DNA of 64,000 bases from CBDFLD01 sp965249005 (GTDB lineage Bacteria > Acidobacteriota > UBA6911), in contig CBDFLD010000014.1 in NCBI GenBank assembly GCA_965249005.1, forward strand, positions 1 through 64,000, in the 5' to 3' direction. The first letter of the stretch is position 1. Each line of letters starts with the position of its first letter. Below are positions 53,429 to 63,367 of the stretch, piece by piece. The notes beneath the pieces were generated by a model, which saw only the letters and a program-made list of their open reading frames with translations, was not told the origin of the DNA and did no database searches. Position numbers and translations under genes: made by a program.

Positions 53429-53952
53429 GCACGATCTGTGCAATGCCACGGCTGACACGGATTTTTGGCTCCCGATGCAAACGGAGAAATTCCTGCTGGT
53501 GACGTTCCGTATTCACAAGTTTGCATATCTTTTCAGCAGTGAACAGTCGATACCCTAGAGAAGAAACGACTTTTAATCGTGCCCAAAAATGTCGTCGCCA
53601 GATGGCTACCAGAACTGATTGCAAAGGCGTGCTTTAACATTCTCTTGTTTACACAGCGTCGTCGATGAGGTATCTAAGGCGGCCATGATCCACTGCTTGG
53701 CAGTGCGAAAAAGCAATCAAGCTTCAACGAACTCGATTCTTGACAATTAGGAATCATCGGTTCTAATAGGAACTGTTGTAAGACTCTAAAAATAAGAGTG
53801 AAAGCGAACTCCTCGAACAGCTGAGCACGTAAGAAAAACTCGCTGCGTCAGGAACGGGTGCCGTTTTCTCAGTGGTTTCGGTACGTATCGACAGAGGAAC
53901 AGGACGTTCAGTACGAACGGCACGCGTCGCAGCTTCGTTGACGGAGACTAGT
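53429..53952. other. gap without a gene between propeller 3 and IS1380
   Basis: About 520 bases with only short frames and stop codons in all readings. A 103-codon minus-strand frame (53316-53624) is basic, partly inside propeller 3, and resembles no family. One inverted pair, GTGCCGTT (53858-53865) and AACGGCAC (53916-53923), could form a stem. I see no tRNA or repeat. Confidence 0.3.
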
Positions 53953-55810
53953 CCTTAGTCCAGCGTGATTTTTTGCATGAGGAGGAAGAAAAGCCCTGGA
54001 ACGTGCGCCGTTACGGGATAAAATGCGTTTGATATATTTACAAGACATCCCGAAAGGAGCACATTCCAGGTGAATAAAAGAAACCACAGAATCCTCCTCC
54101 GAGACAAGCAAAATCTTACACGCCGGTTGGAAAGAAATCAGTTTGAGGACCGGTCCGATCCTATGTTCAAGGACTCCAACACCTACTACGAGATCGCCGA
54201 GAGAACGCGCGCCATCGGATCTGGTGGTATCGGAGCCATTCACAAGCTCGTGTGTAAGCTTGGATTGGACAAAGATATCAACAGAAACATCGTTTTGCTC
54301 AAGTACCACTTTCCTTACTGGGAATCCGATCATGTACTGAACATCGCATACAACGTCTTGTCGGGTGGAACCTGTCTCGAAGATATCGAGCGGTTGCGCC
54401 AGGATGAGACCTACATGAACGGACTGGGAGCCGAGAGGATTCCGGATCCCACGACGGCTGGAGATTTCCTCCGTCGTTTCGATGAGGATTGGATCTTCGG
54501 ACTTCAGGAAACCATCAATGAAACCCGAACCAAGGTGTGGAAGTTGCAGGATGCTTCCTTCCGGAAGGAGGCCATCATCGACGTGGACGGGACCGTCGCC
54601 GGAACCTTGGGGGAATGCAAGGAAGGAATGGACATTGCCTACAACGGGATCTGGGGTTACGCACCGTTGATCGTGACCTTGGCCAATACGAATGAGGTCC
54701 TCTATCTGATGAATCGGCCGGGCAACCGTCCCTCTTCCGACGGAGCGGCCGAGTGGATGGACCGGGCAATCGATCTGGTGTCGTCGGTGTTTACGAAGGT
54801 CTGGCTTCGGGGCGACACGGATTTCTCGCTGACGAGAAACTTCGATCGCTGGGACGAGCGGGTTGGTTTTGTCTTTGGTTATGACGCCAAGCCGAACCTG
54901 GTCGGGATGGCCGATGCCCTGCCGGAGAGACAATGGAAACCGCTCGAGCGGCCTCCTCGTTATGAGGTCAAGAGCGAAGAACGGCGCCGTCCGGAAAACG
55001 TCAAAGAACAAGTAATCAAGGAGAGAGAATTCAAGAACATCCGCCTGCAGAGCGAGCAGGTCGCCGAGTTTGACTATCGTCCCGGACACTGTAAGAAAAC
55101 CTATCGCATGGTTGTGGTTCGGAAGAACCTCACGATCGAAAAGGGGGAGCACCGGCTGTTTGATGAGGTCCGGTACTTCTTCTACATCACCAACGATCGG
55201 GAGATGACGATGGGAGAAGTGGTCCTTTTTGCCAACGATCGCTGCAACCAGGAAAACGTCATCGGTCAGCTCAAGAGTGGAGTGAACGCCTTGAGGATGC
55301 CTTCGGACAGTCTGGTATCGAACTGGGCCTACATGGTCATCGCATCGCTGGCGTGGAATCTGAAGGCCTGGTATGGCCTGGTGACGCAGGCGCCGACAGT
55401 ACGTCGTGATATCTTGAGGATGGAGTTCAAACGCTTCCTGGTGAACTTTGTGCAAATACCCTGTCAGATTGTAAGAACCGGTCGTCGCCTCGTTTACAGG
55501 ATATTGGCCTATAGCAAGCATCTCGAAACCTTTTTGGCGACGTTCGACTATATCAGGCAACTCAGGTTTACTTGAAGGCGCCTCGCCGGCGGGTGAGCCC
55601 GTACCCCCGGCGGAGCAAGAGTGGCGGGCGAAAGGAAGGGCATAACAGAGACAAACAAGATCAAGTGATCCAGACAACCAATGGAAGGTTTGTCTCTTGT
55701 GTTTCTCTTTGCTTTCCCTGTTACGCACAAGGAGCTGAAATCCACGAGATATTCGGAAAAGGCAAACGATTTTCCGAGCGAGCTCATACCTCGCTTATTT
55801 TGGGCCTAGG
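53953..55810 (+). mobile_element. IS1380-family insertion sequence
   Basis: Contains an intact IS1380 transposase. Boundaries are tentative: the left end begins CCTTAGTCC and the right end, read inward, begins CCTAGGCCC, resembling the CCT-starting ends of IS1380/ISEcp1-type elements. No target duplication is seen. Inside the right part, AGAGACAAAC (55647-55656) and GTTTGTCTCT (55688-55697) form a perfect 10-bp stem, likely a terminator. Confidence 0.55.
54070..55575 (+). CDS. IS1380-family transposase
   Basis: 501-residue DDE transposase. Catalytic segments: EAIIDVDGTVAG, WLRGDTDFSLT and the late CNQENVIGQLKSGVNALRMP with the catalytic Glu. N-terminal part is basic. The start GTG/ATG region follows AAGGAGCACATTCCAG. 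Frame intact, so the element may be active. Confidence 0.9.
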   Translation: MNKRNHRILLRDKQNLTRRLERNQFEDRSDPMFKDSNTYYEIAERTRAIGSGGIGAIHKLVCKLGLDKDINRNIVLLKYHFPYWESDHVLNIAYNVLSGGTCLEDIERLRQDETYMNGLGAERIPDPTTAGDFLRRFDEDWIFGLQETINETRTKVWKLQDASFRKEAIIDVDGTVAGTLGECKEGMDIAYNGIWGYAPLIVTLANTNEVLYLMNRPGNRPSSDGAAEWMDRAIDLVSSVFTKVWLRGDTDFSLTRNFDRWDERVGFVFGYDAKPNLVGMADALPERQWKPLERPPRYEVKSEERRRPENVKEQVIKEREFKNIRLQSEQVAEFDYRPGHCKKTYRMVVVRKNLTIEKGEHRLFDEVRYFFYITNDREMTMGEVVLFANDRCNQENVIGQLKSGVNALRMPSDSLVSNWAYMVIASLAWNLKAWYGLVTQAPTVRRDILRMEFKRFLVNFVQIPCQIVRTGRRLVYRILAYSKHLETFLATFDYIRQLRFT

Positions 55811-57458
55811 GGGACGTCCCTTCGACTATCCGGTGCGTCTTGCGTATGGCGGGATTGCGCAGGGTTTGCTGCTTCCCGCTGGGCCAGTTGATTTCCACCC
55901 GGTCGACGCGATCGGCTTGTCCGAGGCCGAACGTGACCGGCAACTGATTTTGAGAGCAGTAGCCCGTCGCACTCTTGGCAACGAGACTCTGGCTTTTTCC
56001 TCCTGCAGTGAGCATGATCCGGGAACCGATCCCATCCCGGTTGCTGGCGGATCCAATCAGTCTGAAAGCAATCCAGTTGTTGCTGTCGGCTCCGTCGTTG
56101 CGGAAGAGATAGGCCGGCCCACCGCTCGTTGTGACGGCAATGTCGAGATCCCCATCCCCGTCAATGTCTCCGTAAGCCGCGCCCCGGCCAACCACCGGCT
56201 TTGCCAACGCCGCGCCTAGGTGATCTGTCACCTCCTCGAACCGGCCGGCGCCGATATTACGGAACAGGTGCGGCGGTTGTGCGTAGGAGACCCGTTGCTG
56301 AACCGTCTGGATTTCGTTTTCCACGTGGCCATTGGCAATAAAGATGTCCTGGCGTCCATCGAGGTCGAAGTCGAAAAAGAAGGCACCAAAGGCAAGGGTC
56401 AGTAAGCTCTTGCGCCCGATCTCCGATACTGGGGCCACGTCGATGAAGAAGCCCTTCCCTTCGTTGTGGTAGAGCGCGACCATTTCGTTGGAGAAGTTGC
56501 CGATGACGAGACTGGGCTTGCCGCTTCCGTCGTAGTCGGCGGCGTCGATTCCCATGGCTCCGCGGGCGGCCCCACTTTCCCCGAATGCGATACCCGCCAT
56601 CATTCCTACGTCGGTGAAAGCGCCGCCGCCGTCATTTTGAAAGAGGTTGTTCGGTTGCGTGTCGTTGGCCACGGCAAGGTCCAGCCAGCCGTCTCTGTCG
56701 AAGTCCAGCACCGCCACACCGAGCCCCTTGCCCCGCGGATTGTAGAGCCCCGATGCCCGGGTCACATCGGTGAACTTCCCCTCGCGGTCGTTACGGTAAA
56801 GCACCGGAGACTCCCCCTGATACGATTCCGGTGTGCAGTAGGATTTCGCGGTGCCGTCCAACGTACAGTGGATGTCTGTCTGAACCGACCACCGGACGTA
56901 GTTCAGGAGGAATAGATCGAGATCTCCATCACGGTCGTAGTCGAACCAGGTGGCGCTGGAGCCGAAACCGGCGTGATCGACTCCAGCCGAGGCGCCGACT
57001 TCGTTGAATTTCCCGCTGCCGTCGTTTCGCAGGAGCAGATTGGGACCGAGGGCGGTGAGATAAACGTCCAAGTCCGCGTCGTTGTCATAGTCCGCGATCG
57101 CCAGGCCCATTCCGTAGATCTCCAGATCCAGGCCAGATCCGCGCGTGACGTCCTGGAAGTTTCCGTCGCCACGGTTGCGGTAAAGAGCTGCTGTCGACGG
57201 CCTTTTTCCCTTGCTCCGATGACCGGGCCAATCCCTGCCGTTGCAGAAGAGCAAGTCTGTATCGCCGTCCCCGTCGAAATCGAAAAAAGCGACTCCGCTG
57301 CCCATCGTCTCCGGGAGGTACTTCTTTCCAAACGCCCCGTTGTTGTGCTCGAAACGAATCCCAGCTGCCGCGGTGATGTCGGCGAACTCGACCTCGAGCG
57401 ATTGACAGGGACGCGGGAGCAGGACCGTCAAAGGGATGACAAAAAGAAAAACTCTCAT
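55806..57458 (-). CDS. CRTAC1/ASPIC-UnbV repeat protein
   Basis: 550-residue exported protein (signal MRVFLFVIPLTVLLPRPCQS) made of FG-GAP/VCBS-like repeats (FFDFDGDGDTDLLFCNGRDW, AIADYDNDADLDVYLTALG, VLDFDRDGWLDLAVANDTQ, FFDFDLDGRQDIFIANGH, YGDIDGDGDLDIAVTTSG), each with calcium-type DxDxDG loops, ending in an ASPIC-UnbV segment (GLGQADRVDRVEINWPSGKQQTLRNP). Its stop codon lies inside the presumed right end of the IS1380 element, so the last codons may have been replaced. It overlaps the upstream cytochrome gene by four bases. Confidence 0.88.
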   Translation of the reverse strand: MRVFLFVIPLTVLLPRPCQSLEVEFADITAAAGIRFEHNNGAFGKKYLPETMGSGVAFFDFDGDGDTDLLFCNGRDWPGHRSKGKRPSTAALYRNRGDGNFQDVTRGSGLDLEIYGMGLAIADYDNDADLDVYLTALGPNLLLRNDGSGKFNEVGASAGVDHAGFGSSATWFDYDRDGDLDLFLLNYVRWSVQTDIHCTLDGTAKSYCTPESYQGESPVLYRNDREGKFTDVTRASGLYNPRGKGLGVAVLDFDRDGWLDLAVANDTQPNNLFQNDGGGAFTDVGMMAGIAFGESGAARGAMGIDAADYDGSGKPSLVIGNFSNEMVALYHNEGKGFFIDVAPVSEIGRKSLLTLAFGAFFFDFDLDGRQDIFIANGHVENEIQTVQQRVSYAQPPHLFRNIGAGRFEEVTDHLGAALAKPVVGRGAAYGDIDGDGDLDIAVTTSGGPAYLFRNDGADSNNWIAFRLIGSASNRDGIGSRIMLTAGGKSQSLVAKSATGYCSQNQLPVTFGLGQADRVDRVEINWPSGKQQTLRNPAIRKTHRIVEGTSP

Positions 57459-60235
57459 CGACCGGCACCCCCGGAAACTTCGTCCAAAGCGTTGCGGTGC
57501 TCGTGGACTGGCTGTCGCTCGTTGTTGTCGGCCGGATGAAGGCGGCGGTAGGATCCCGTCAGAAACTGTGACGCCTCGTCCGCCTTGAAGCGTAAGTAGA
57601 ACTCCTGGTGCCGTGCCGCTTGGTTTGCGTTGTCCATCCCCCGATGGGAAAGCATAAGGTTGTAGTGTGCCTCAAGGTCTTCCGGATCGATCCGTAACGT
57701 CTTGTTCAACTCATCGATCGCTCGCCCGTATTCTCGCTTCAGGAAATGCAGGCGGCCGATCTGATTCCGGACGACACGGTCGCGAGGGTACTTGGATGCG
57801 GCATGACGGAAATGCTCGAGAGCATCGTCGTAGTGCCCATCTGCCTTGAGGGTGAGGCCATAAAAATAGTGTGCTTTGGCCAACTCCGGATCGAGTTTCA
57901 GGGCTCGGTCCAACACGGCCCGGGCGCCCTCTGGATCTCCTTCCTGGACGCGGACCCGGGCCACGTTGACCCAGCCGTCTGCATAATCCGGATCGGCCCG
58001 GGTAACTCGGAGAAAGGCGCGCTCGGCAGCGCGAAGGTCTCCCTGGAGCAGTAGCCCGATGCCGTAATCGTTCCAGCGCAACGCATCCTCAGAGACCGTC
58101 GGGAGGGGCAATTTCTTCGTGGTCCTGGCATCACCGACCGGGAGGGTAACCGTCGCCTCCGCCATCGTGACGATGGGCAGTTCGGGAACTTCCTTTAGAA
58201 CTCCGGAGACGTTTTCGGTATCGCCGTTGAACAGCCAGCGGCCATCGTCGGCGCCCGGACCAAGCGCGAAGTCGCGATGCGATGGATCCCTCTTCCCGGC
58301 GTAAGCCCACTGGGTATTCCACCAGGAAAACTTTCTGTAGTTTAGGCGCGCGGTGAGCGTGATCTCCGAACTGCTGCCCTGTGGGACCCGCAGCCGGAAG
58401 CGAACCGTGTTGGCGGCCCCTGGGGGGATGAGCCGAACATAGAGTGCCGACCGAGCCGCCCAGGCATTCCGTTTGTTGATGGGATTGCCGCGCTCGTCGA
58501 GCAGTAGCGAGCGGTAGAAGTGAGCGCCCGGTTCGACGGGTCCCTTGCCGCTGTCTTCGACGCGCCCGCTCCAGAACACGGTTTTTCCGTTGGTGTCCTC
58601 CGCCTTTAGCTCGAGCCAGACGTCCTGCGCGTCCACGGTGCCGCCAGGGAAAAAGTGTCCGACGTTGCGCGTGCGCACGACCGCGTCAATGCGCACGGAC
58701 TCGCCGCGAACCAGCTCCGGTTTCCATCGATCGAGCGGTGCAATGATTTCTTCTTCCTTCCGGAGCGGCATCAAGCGAGCCGGTGCGCGCATCTCTGCCT
58801 CCTCACCGACTGCGAAGGTGCTCGCGATACGGTGCCCCGGCGCAGAGGTCCCGTCTTCCGACACGAGTTGCTCCTCGCTCCGTACCAGGGCAAACAGATC
58901 CACCGTGACCTGTCCCGCCTTCAGGAAGTCGACCACGGCTTCGAGCTGTTCCTGGTCCTGGTAGGCGACCGGGAGTGCGGTATTGGCGGCGGCAAACCGG
59001 TGCGAATGGACCATGCCGTTGAGGTTCCCGGCATCGTCGGAAGGTTCGAGCGGCATGTGACAATCGTTACAGGACATCGGAGACGGGGGGTAGTAAAAAG
59101 ACCGGGCGCCGAGTCCGGACACGCCGCTCGCCTGCCAGTTGTCGTACTCGTTGAAGCCTCGCAGCCACCGGTAGTGGTTGACCGGCTCATCCAGGTGGAC
59201 CTTATGGCAGGACGAACAAAAAGTAGAGGCGTCGCCCTGATGCAGGGGCTTGAGAAAAGTGCGCCGATGAGGTTCGGGGTCCAACCGGAGAACAAAATCG
59301 TGAAGGGCGCGAATCCAGCGATTCTCGCTGGTAGCAAGGTCATGAAGCCGGGGATACTCGATTACGAAACCGCCATTTCCGGTCGTGGCCTCGACGTGTG
59401 TAATCGAATGGCAGGAAACACAGCCCAGTCCGGCGTGAGCCTCCGGGCGGTCAACGATTTCCTCGATGGGTGTATCCATGAGGCCGGAAAAAAGCATGGC
59501 ATGATCGTGGCAGCCACCGCACCATTTCGAGGGCGTTGTCCCCACGACGCTTTGCATGTACTCGACGGACTTTCGGTACCATTGGTTGTTGAACGAAGCG
59601 AGGTGGTGTGCCGAACTCTTCCACTGATCGTAAATGTCGGGGTGACAGCCCACCTCCCCACAAGTTTCGGACTCCATGAAGAATTTTGCGGGGATGAGGC
59701 CCCCGTGTTGGGTTCGCGCCGAGGAGGGGAAGAAGGGACCATCCGTGCCGCCCATCGCCTCGCCTTCCATCGAGCGAGGCGGCAGATTCCGATTGACGAC
59801 CCGTTCGCCCTGAGGGTGTATCATCAGCACTCCCACGGCGCCAACCCCTGATAACAGAACGATCGCAGCGGGCAGTAGTCTTCGGAGCGCCCAGGTGAAT
59901 AGCAGCGTACCCACGATCGACACGGCGACATGGGTGATCAGAAGCGGCCTCATCGGGCGAAAGTTTCCAAACACCACGAGACCAAAGCCGGTGAGGGCGG
60001 CCACGGCGAGGCTCGCACCCGTCATCCACCATAGCCCAGGCGGAGCAGACTCGCGACGAAGTGCCCGTATCGCAATAGGGAGTGCCGCGATGAAGACCAG
60101 TGCCCCGATTACGACATGGGCGACCACGTTGGTGGCGTAAAAAAGAGAAGCCTCAGCCTCCACGGCCAGGTATCCACTGTTAACGACTAGGATCAGAAAT
60201 CCGCCGAGCAGCCAGCGTCCAAATTGTGTCGTCAT
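57455..60235 (-). CDS. membrane multiheme cytochrome c with TPR tail
   Basis: 926 residues. About four membrane helices in residues 8-140, then a periplasmic cytochrome part with CGEVGCH (192-198, a CX4CH form), CGGCH (239-243), CVSCH (272-276), CSSCH (340-344) and CNDCH (389-393), a beta-rich middle, and C-terminal tetratricopeptide repeats (about 730-890: WNDYGIGLLLQGDLRAAERAF, ALKLDPELAKAHYFYGLTLK, TLRIDPEDLEAHYNLMLSH). It may pass electrons across the envelope and dock partners by its TPRs; the donor/acceptor is unknown. Coupled with the CRTAC1 gene. Confidence 0.87.
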   Translation of the reverse strand: MTTQFGRWLLGGFLILVVNSGYLAVEAEASLFYATNVVAHVVIGALVFIAALPIAIRALRRESAPPGLWWMTGASLAVAALTGFGLVVFGNFRPMRPLLITHVAVSIVGTLLFTWALRRLLPAAIVLLSGVGAVGVLMIHPQGERVVNRNLPPRSMEGEAMGGTDGPFFPSSARTQHGGLIPAKFFMESETCGEVGCHPDIYDQWKSSAHHLASFNNQWYRKSVEYMQSVVGTTPSKWCGGCHDHAMLFSGLMDTPIEEIVDRPEAHAGLGCVSCHSITHVEATTGNGGFVIEYPRLHDLATSENRWIRALHDFVLRLDPEPHRRTFLKPLHQGDASTFCSSCHKVHLDEPVNHYRWLRGFNEYDNWQASGVSGLGARSFYYPPSPMSCNDCHMPLEPSDDAGNLNGMVHSHRFAAANTALPVAYQDQEQLEAVVDFLKAGQVTVDLFALVRSEEQLVSEDGTSAPGHRIASTFAVGEEAEMRAPARLMPLRKEEEIIAPLDRWKPELVRGESVRIDAVVRTRNVGHFFPGGTVDAQDVWLELKAEDTNGKTVFWSGRVEDSGKGPVEPGAHFYRSLLLDERGNPINKRNAWAARSALYVRLIPPGAANTVRFRLRVPQGSSSEITLTARLNYRKFSWWNTQWAYAGKRDPSHRDFALGPGADDGRWLFNGDTENVSGVLKEVPELPIVTMAEATVTLPVGDARTTKKLPLPTVSEDALRWNDYGIGLLLQGDLRAAERAFLRVTRADPDYADGWVNVARVRVQEGDPEGARAVLDRALKLDPELAKAHYFYGLTLKADGHYDDALEHFRHAASKYPRDRVVRNQIGRLHFLKREYGRAIDELNKTLRIDPEDLEAHYNLMLSHRGMDNANQAARHQEFYLRFKADEASQFLTGSYRRLHPADNNERQPVHEHRNALDEVSGGAGR

Positions 60236-60445
60236 CTTGTCTGAATGTTACCGTTGCGCTTGGTAGCGAATCAAGCCGCATAATCACTCAGCCGTCCGGG
60301 AGGCGAGCAACAGCAACGCCGCCGGACGGCTTGCGGATTGACTCTGTGCCAGAATTCCGGGTATCTTGAGAGAGCGACGGTCTGGTGCTACTCGCCCGAC
60401 TTGGGCCGCCCAGAGACCGGTCGTAGCCGAGAGGTAGAAACGAAG

Positions 60446-61318
60446 ATGCGTTACGAAGGCCAGATCTACCGGCCGCCGAGCGAGGCCAACTCGTACATTT
60501 TACAGGCGACCGTCGGCTGCTCGTGGAATCATTGCACTTACTGCGACATGTACCGAGCGAAGCAATTTCGGGTTCGGGATCTGCAAGAAACGCTGACCGA
60601 CATTCGCTCCGCCCGGCTCTCCTATGGCGATGCAGTTGAAAAGGTCTTCGTGGCCGACGGGGATGCGCTAATGATGTCCCTCGACGACTGGAGGATCATC
60701 CTCGATGCCTGCCGTGAAGCCTTCCCCCGACTCAGGCGCGTGAGTGCCTACGCCACCGCCATGAACCTCAACGACAAGACACCGCAAGAGCTCGAGCAGC
60801 TTCGAGAACTCGGACTCAGTCTCCTCTACATTGGTCCCGAAACGGGCGACGACATCACTTTCAAGCGGATCGCAAAAGGAGCTGATTTCGAGGCCCACGT
60901 CGAAGCCGTGAGCCGCGCCCACGATGCCGGTATGCAGATTTCGGCCATCTTTCTTCTGGGTGCGGGCGGCACGGATCGTAGTCAGGAACATGCGGAGGGG
61001 TCAGCCAAACTGATCACTGCCATGGATTGCCGATTTGTCTCCCTGCTTACGCTGACCGTGATTCCCGGGACGCCGCTCGCCGAGCTCCAGCGGCGGGGGA
61101 AGTTCGAGCTGCCCACCATTGAGCGGATGCTCGAGGAGCTTCGGACGATCGTGGCACTCGCGGAACCGAGAGATTCGATCTTTCGCACCAACCATGCGTC
61201 GAACTATCTCCCGCTTTCCGGCCGGCTTCCCAGAGACAAGGAACGCATCGTGTCTGTCATCGACCAGGCACTCTCGGGTGGGATCTCCCTCAAACCGGAG
61301 TGGGCGCGGGGACTTTAA
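60446..61318 (+). CDS. radical SAM protein
   Basis: About 290 residues from ATG 60446, preceded by GAGG; a longer start at 60338 adds 36 residues unlike the family. The cluster motif is CSWNHCTYCDMYRAKQF (C-x4-C-x2-C variant), followed by VFVADGDALMMSLDDWRIIL and LRRVSAYATAMNLNDKT (Elp3/MiaB-like radical SAM core). Substrate unknown. Convergent with malate synthase, whose stop overlaps its end by four bases. Confidence 0.88.
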   Translation: MRYEGQIYRPPSEANSYILQATVGCSWNHCTYCDMYRAKQFRVRDLQETLTDIRSARLSYGDAVEKVFVADGDALMMSLDDWRIILDACREAFPRLRRVSAYATAMNLNDKTPQELEQLRELGLSLLYIGPETGDDITFKRIAKGADFEAHVEAVSRAHDAGMQISAIFLLGAGGTDRSQEHAEGSAKLITAMDCRFVSLLTLTVIPGTPLAELQRRGKFELPTIERMLEELRTIVALAEPRDSIFRTNHASNYLPLSGRLPRDKERIVSVIDQALSGGISLKPEWARGL

Positions 61319-63189
61319 AAGTCCAGGTTCTTGGTGATTCGCGTTCCGTCGCGGCGAAATGCGGTGACGTAGCGGGCAATACGCTCTTTGGCCTTCTCCG
61401 GGTTGTGGTTGTCGAGGTTGATGTTGAGCAGGTCGATATACCACGGTAATTTGACCGCGTCTTTGATGTAAGTGTCAACGACCTCCCGGGTGATCGGCAA
61501 GGTGGTTTCCTTTGAGTCGTCATGCACATCGCGGTTTCCAGCCTGGCGCAGCTTCTCGTACTCTTCTTCCATGAGTTTGCAGAACAGATCGAGGGTAAAA
61601 GGGTCGCCCGCGTTGGCCCCGGTTTCTGGATCGGATGCGGTGAGCCTGGCGCTTTTGTGGAGCCACTCCCAGAGTATGCTGAGTCGAATCTCCCCGGTGG
61701 CCATATCCTCCATGAGATAGAGCACGTCGTCGTTACCGAAGAAATCCGCAGGCTTGAGCGCCGCCGCCTGGAAGCCGCGTCCGAAAGCGTTGCCGTATTG
61801 CAAGGCAACGCTGAGCAGATCTCTGGCGCCGCGAATGGTGCGTGGAGCCGTCTCGAGGAGCACCAGACCGTCCGCGTCCTCTCGGTTATAGGTCAGTGCC
61901 GGAAACGGGCGGCCCAATTGGTTTTTTCTTCCCGCCTTCTCCCACACCGGCCGCACAATGTGAACCATCTTCCAGTGGGCGACCCATTTCCCGCTCGCTC
62001 CCTCTCTTTCCTCGCGTTCCCCCCCCGCGACGGCTTTCTTCATGCTGGCGGCAACCCCGGCCTCGGAGCCGACCGGAATATTCGGCTCCATGCCGCCTTG
62101 CCACAATGCGTGCCGGCCGTTGTGGTCGGGGGTGTTGACAGCGCGGCGGACGCGATCTTCGTAGTTCCGCATGTAGCCGTAGGTCATGACAATCGCGTCG
62201 ACGTTGGGATTGATGAACTCCGGGTCCCAATCCATGGCGTCGGCCACGCTATGGATGTAGTCCCAGCGGCCTGTGTTGAATCCGACGAAGTGAGGCGAGA
62301 GCGCGGCCCGGATTTCCATCAGCTGAAAACAGGCTTCGATCCTCTCGACCAGGACGTAGACCTTGATCGTACCTACCGGCAAACCGAGGTGCTGCTCCAG
62401 TGACGTCAGCATGTTGTTGAAGAGTGCGGCTTCCTCGGCGGTCTCGATCTTCGGGAGATAAAGGACAATCGAGGAGCCTTCCGCGCGCAGACGTTCGTGG
62501 TTGTTCGCCACATAGAGCACCAGGTCCACGATGGTGGCGGAAAAACTGCTGCCGCCTTTTTCGCGGACGTGCCTGTCATCGAGATGGAGTCCTCGGATAC
62601 GAAATATCTTGGTCGTGAAGTCGAGCTGTTTCGTCCAGTCATCGATGATCGGCCGGCCGAGGAAATCCCGCGCCCAGTCGTTCATGGACACAGCTACCAG
62701 CGAGGCCGCCCCGAGAAACACGGGGTCTTTGTGGATCGCCAGCTTGAGATTGCGCTGGTTGTCCAAAGACATGGTGCCGACCTGCCCAAGAGCGTCTTCG
62801 CCGTCGAACATCCAACCATCCGCTCCGGAGAGAAGGGCGTAGGCCACGTTGCGAATGCTGTTCTCCAGCCGGGCACGCGGTTTGGCTCCGGGGCCGGTTC
62901 CCTGAATCCACTGGCACTGCAGATCCGCCGGAATCTCAGCTCCATCAAAGTGGCCCTCACGGGCCCGGGCAACGCTCAGCTCGGTTCTTGGAATGCGGGA
63001 CTGAGGATCGAGAAACGTGATCCGCTCCTGGTTGCGGGAACGAAACAGCCGCCGTTGCATACGTGCCGACATGATCGCCCGTCGGTCTCGGTCCAAAAAA
63101 GCCAGCGCCCCAAGCGCCTCCAGTGCCGAGTCGGTGAAGATGTCGGAGTAGGATTCTCCTAGGTTGCTGCGGATCTCCAAATCGACCAT
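61315..63189 (-). CDS. aceB: malate synthase A-type enzyme
   Basis: Condenses glyoxylate and acetyl-CoA to malate. About 624 residues from ATG 63189, which has AAGGAGG six bases upstream (an upstream start at 63246 is worse). MSA-type signatures: GADGWMFDGEDALGQV, IVLYLPKIETAEEAALFNNM, GTIKVYVLVERIEACFQLMEI, GFNTGRWDYIHSVADAM, YGYMRNYEDRVRRAVN, and a C-terminal LMEDMATGEIRLSILWEWLHKSARL. No isocitrate lyase in this window. Overlaps the radical SAM gene end by four bases, convergent. Confidence 0.85.
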   Translation of the reverse strand: MVDLEIRSNLGESYSDIFTDSALEALGALAFLDRDRRAIMSARMQRRLFRSRNQERITFLDPQSRIPRTELSVARAREGHFDGAEIPADLQCQWIQGTGPGAKPRARLENSIRNVAYALLSGADGWMFDGEDALGQVGTMSLDNQRNLKLAIHKDPVFLGAASLVAVSMNDWARDFLGRPIIDDWTKQLDFTTKIFRIRGLHLDDRHVREKGGSSFSATIVDLVLYVANNHERLRAEGSSIVLYLPKIETAEEAALFNNMLTSLEQHLGLPVGTIKVYVLVERIEACFQLMEIRAALSPHFVGFNTGRWDYIHSVADAMDWDPEFINPNVDAIVMTYGYMRNYEDRVRRAVNTPDHNGRHALWQGGMEPNIPVGSEAGVAASMKKAVAGGEREEREGASGKWVAHWKMVHIVRPVWEKAGRKNQLGRPFPALTYNREDADGLVLLETAPRTIRGARDLLSVALQYGNAFGRGFQAAALKPADFFGNDDVLYLMEDMATGEIRLSILWEWLHKSARLTASDPETGANAGDPFTLDLFCKLMEEEYEKLRQAGNRDVHDDSKETTLPITREVVDTYIKDAVKLPWYIDLLNINLDNHNPEKAKERIARYVTAFRRDGTRITKNLDF

Positions 63190-63367
63190 GGACTGCCTCC
63201 TTCGCAACGCGGCAACGGGATTTCTGGGCTTCCTGCCCGGCCACAACCCGGCCGACTATTGCCATGATACAGGACTGATCGTGCGGCAGCATTGCGAAAA
63301 AAGAGCAGCCTTGGAGGGTTCTGGCGATCGTCGCTGCCAAGAGCGGACCAACAGCCAGCAAGGAAAG

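Noticed and set aside
53908..55728. 606-codon minus-strand open frame opposite the IS1380 transposase
   Set aside because: It lies antisense to a clear DDE transposase and its protein resembles no family.
58655..59851. 398-codon plus-strand open frame
   Set aside because: Antisense to the cytochrome gene, which carries CxxCH motifs and membrane helices.
60338..60445. N-terminal extension of the radical SAM gene
   Set aside because: Residues before the ATG at 60446 do not resemble the family and the GAGG site fits the internal start.
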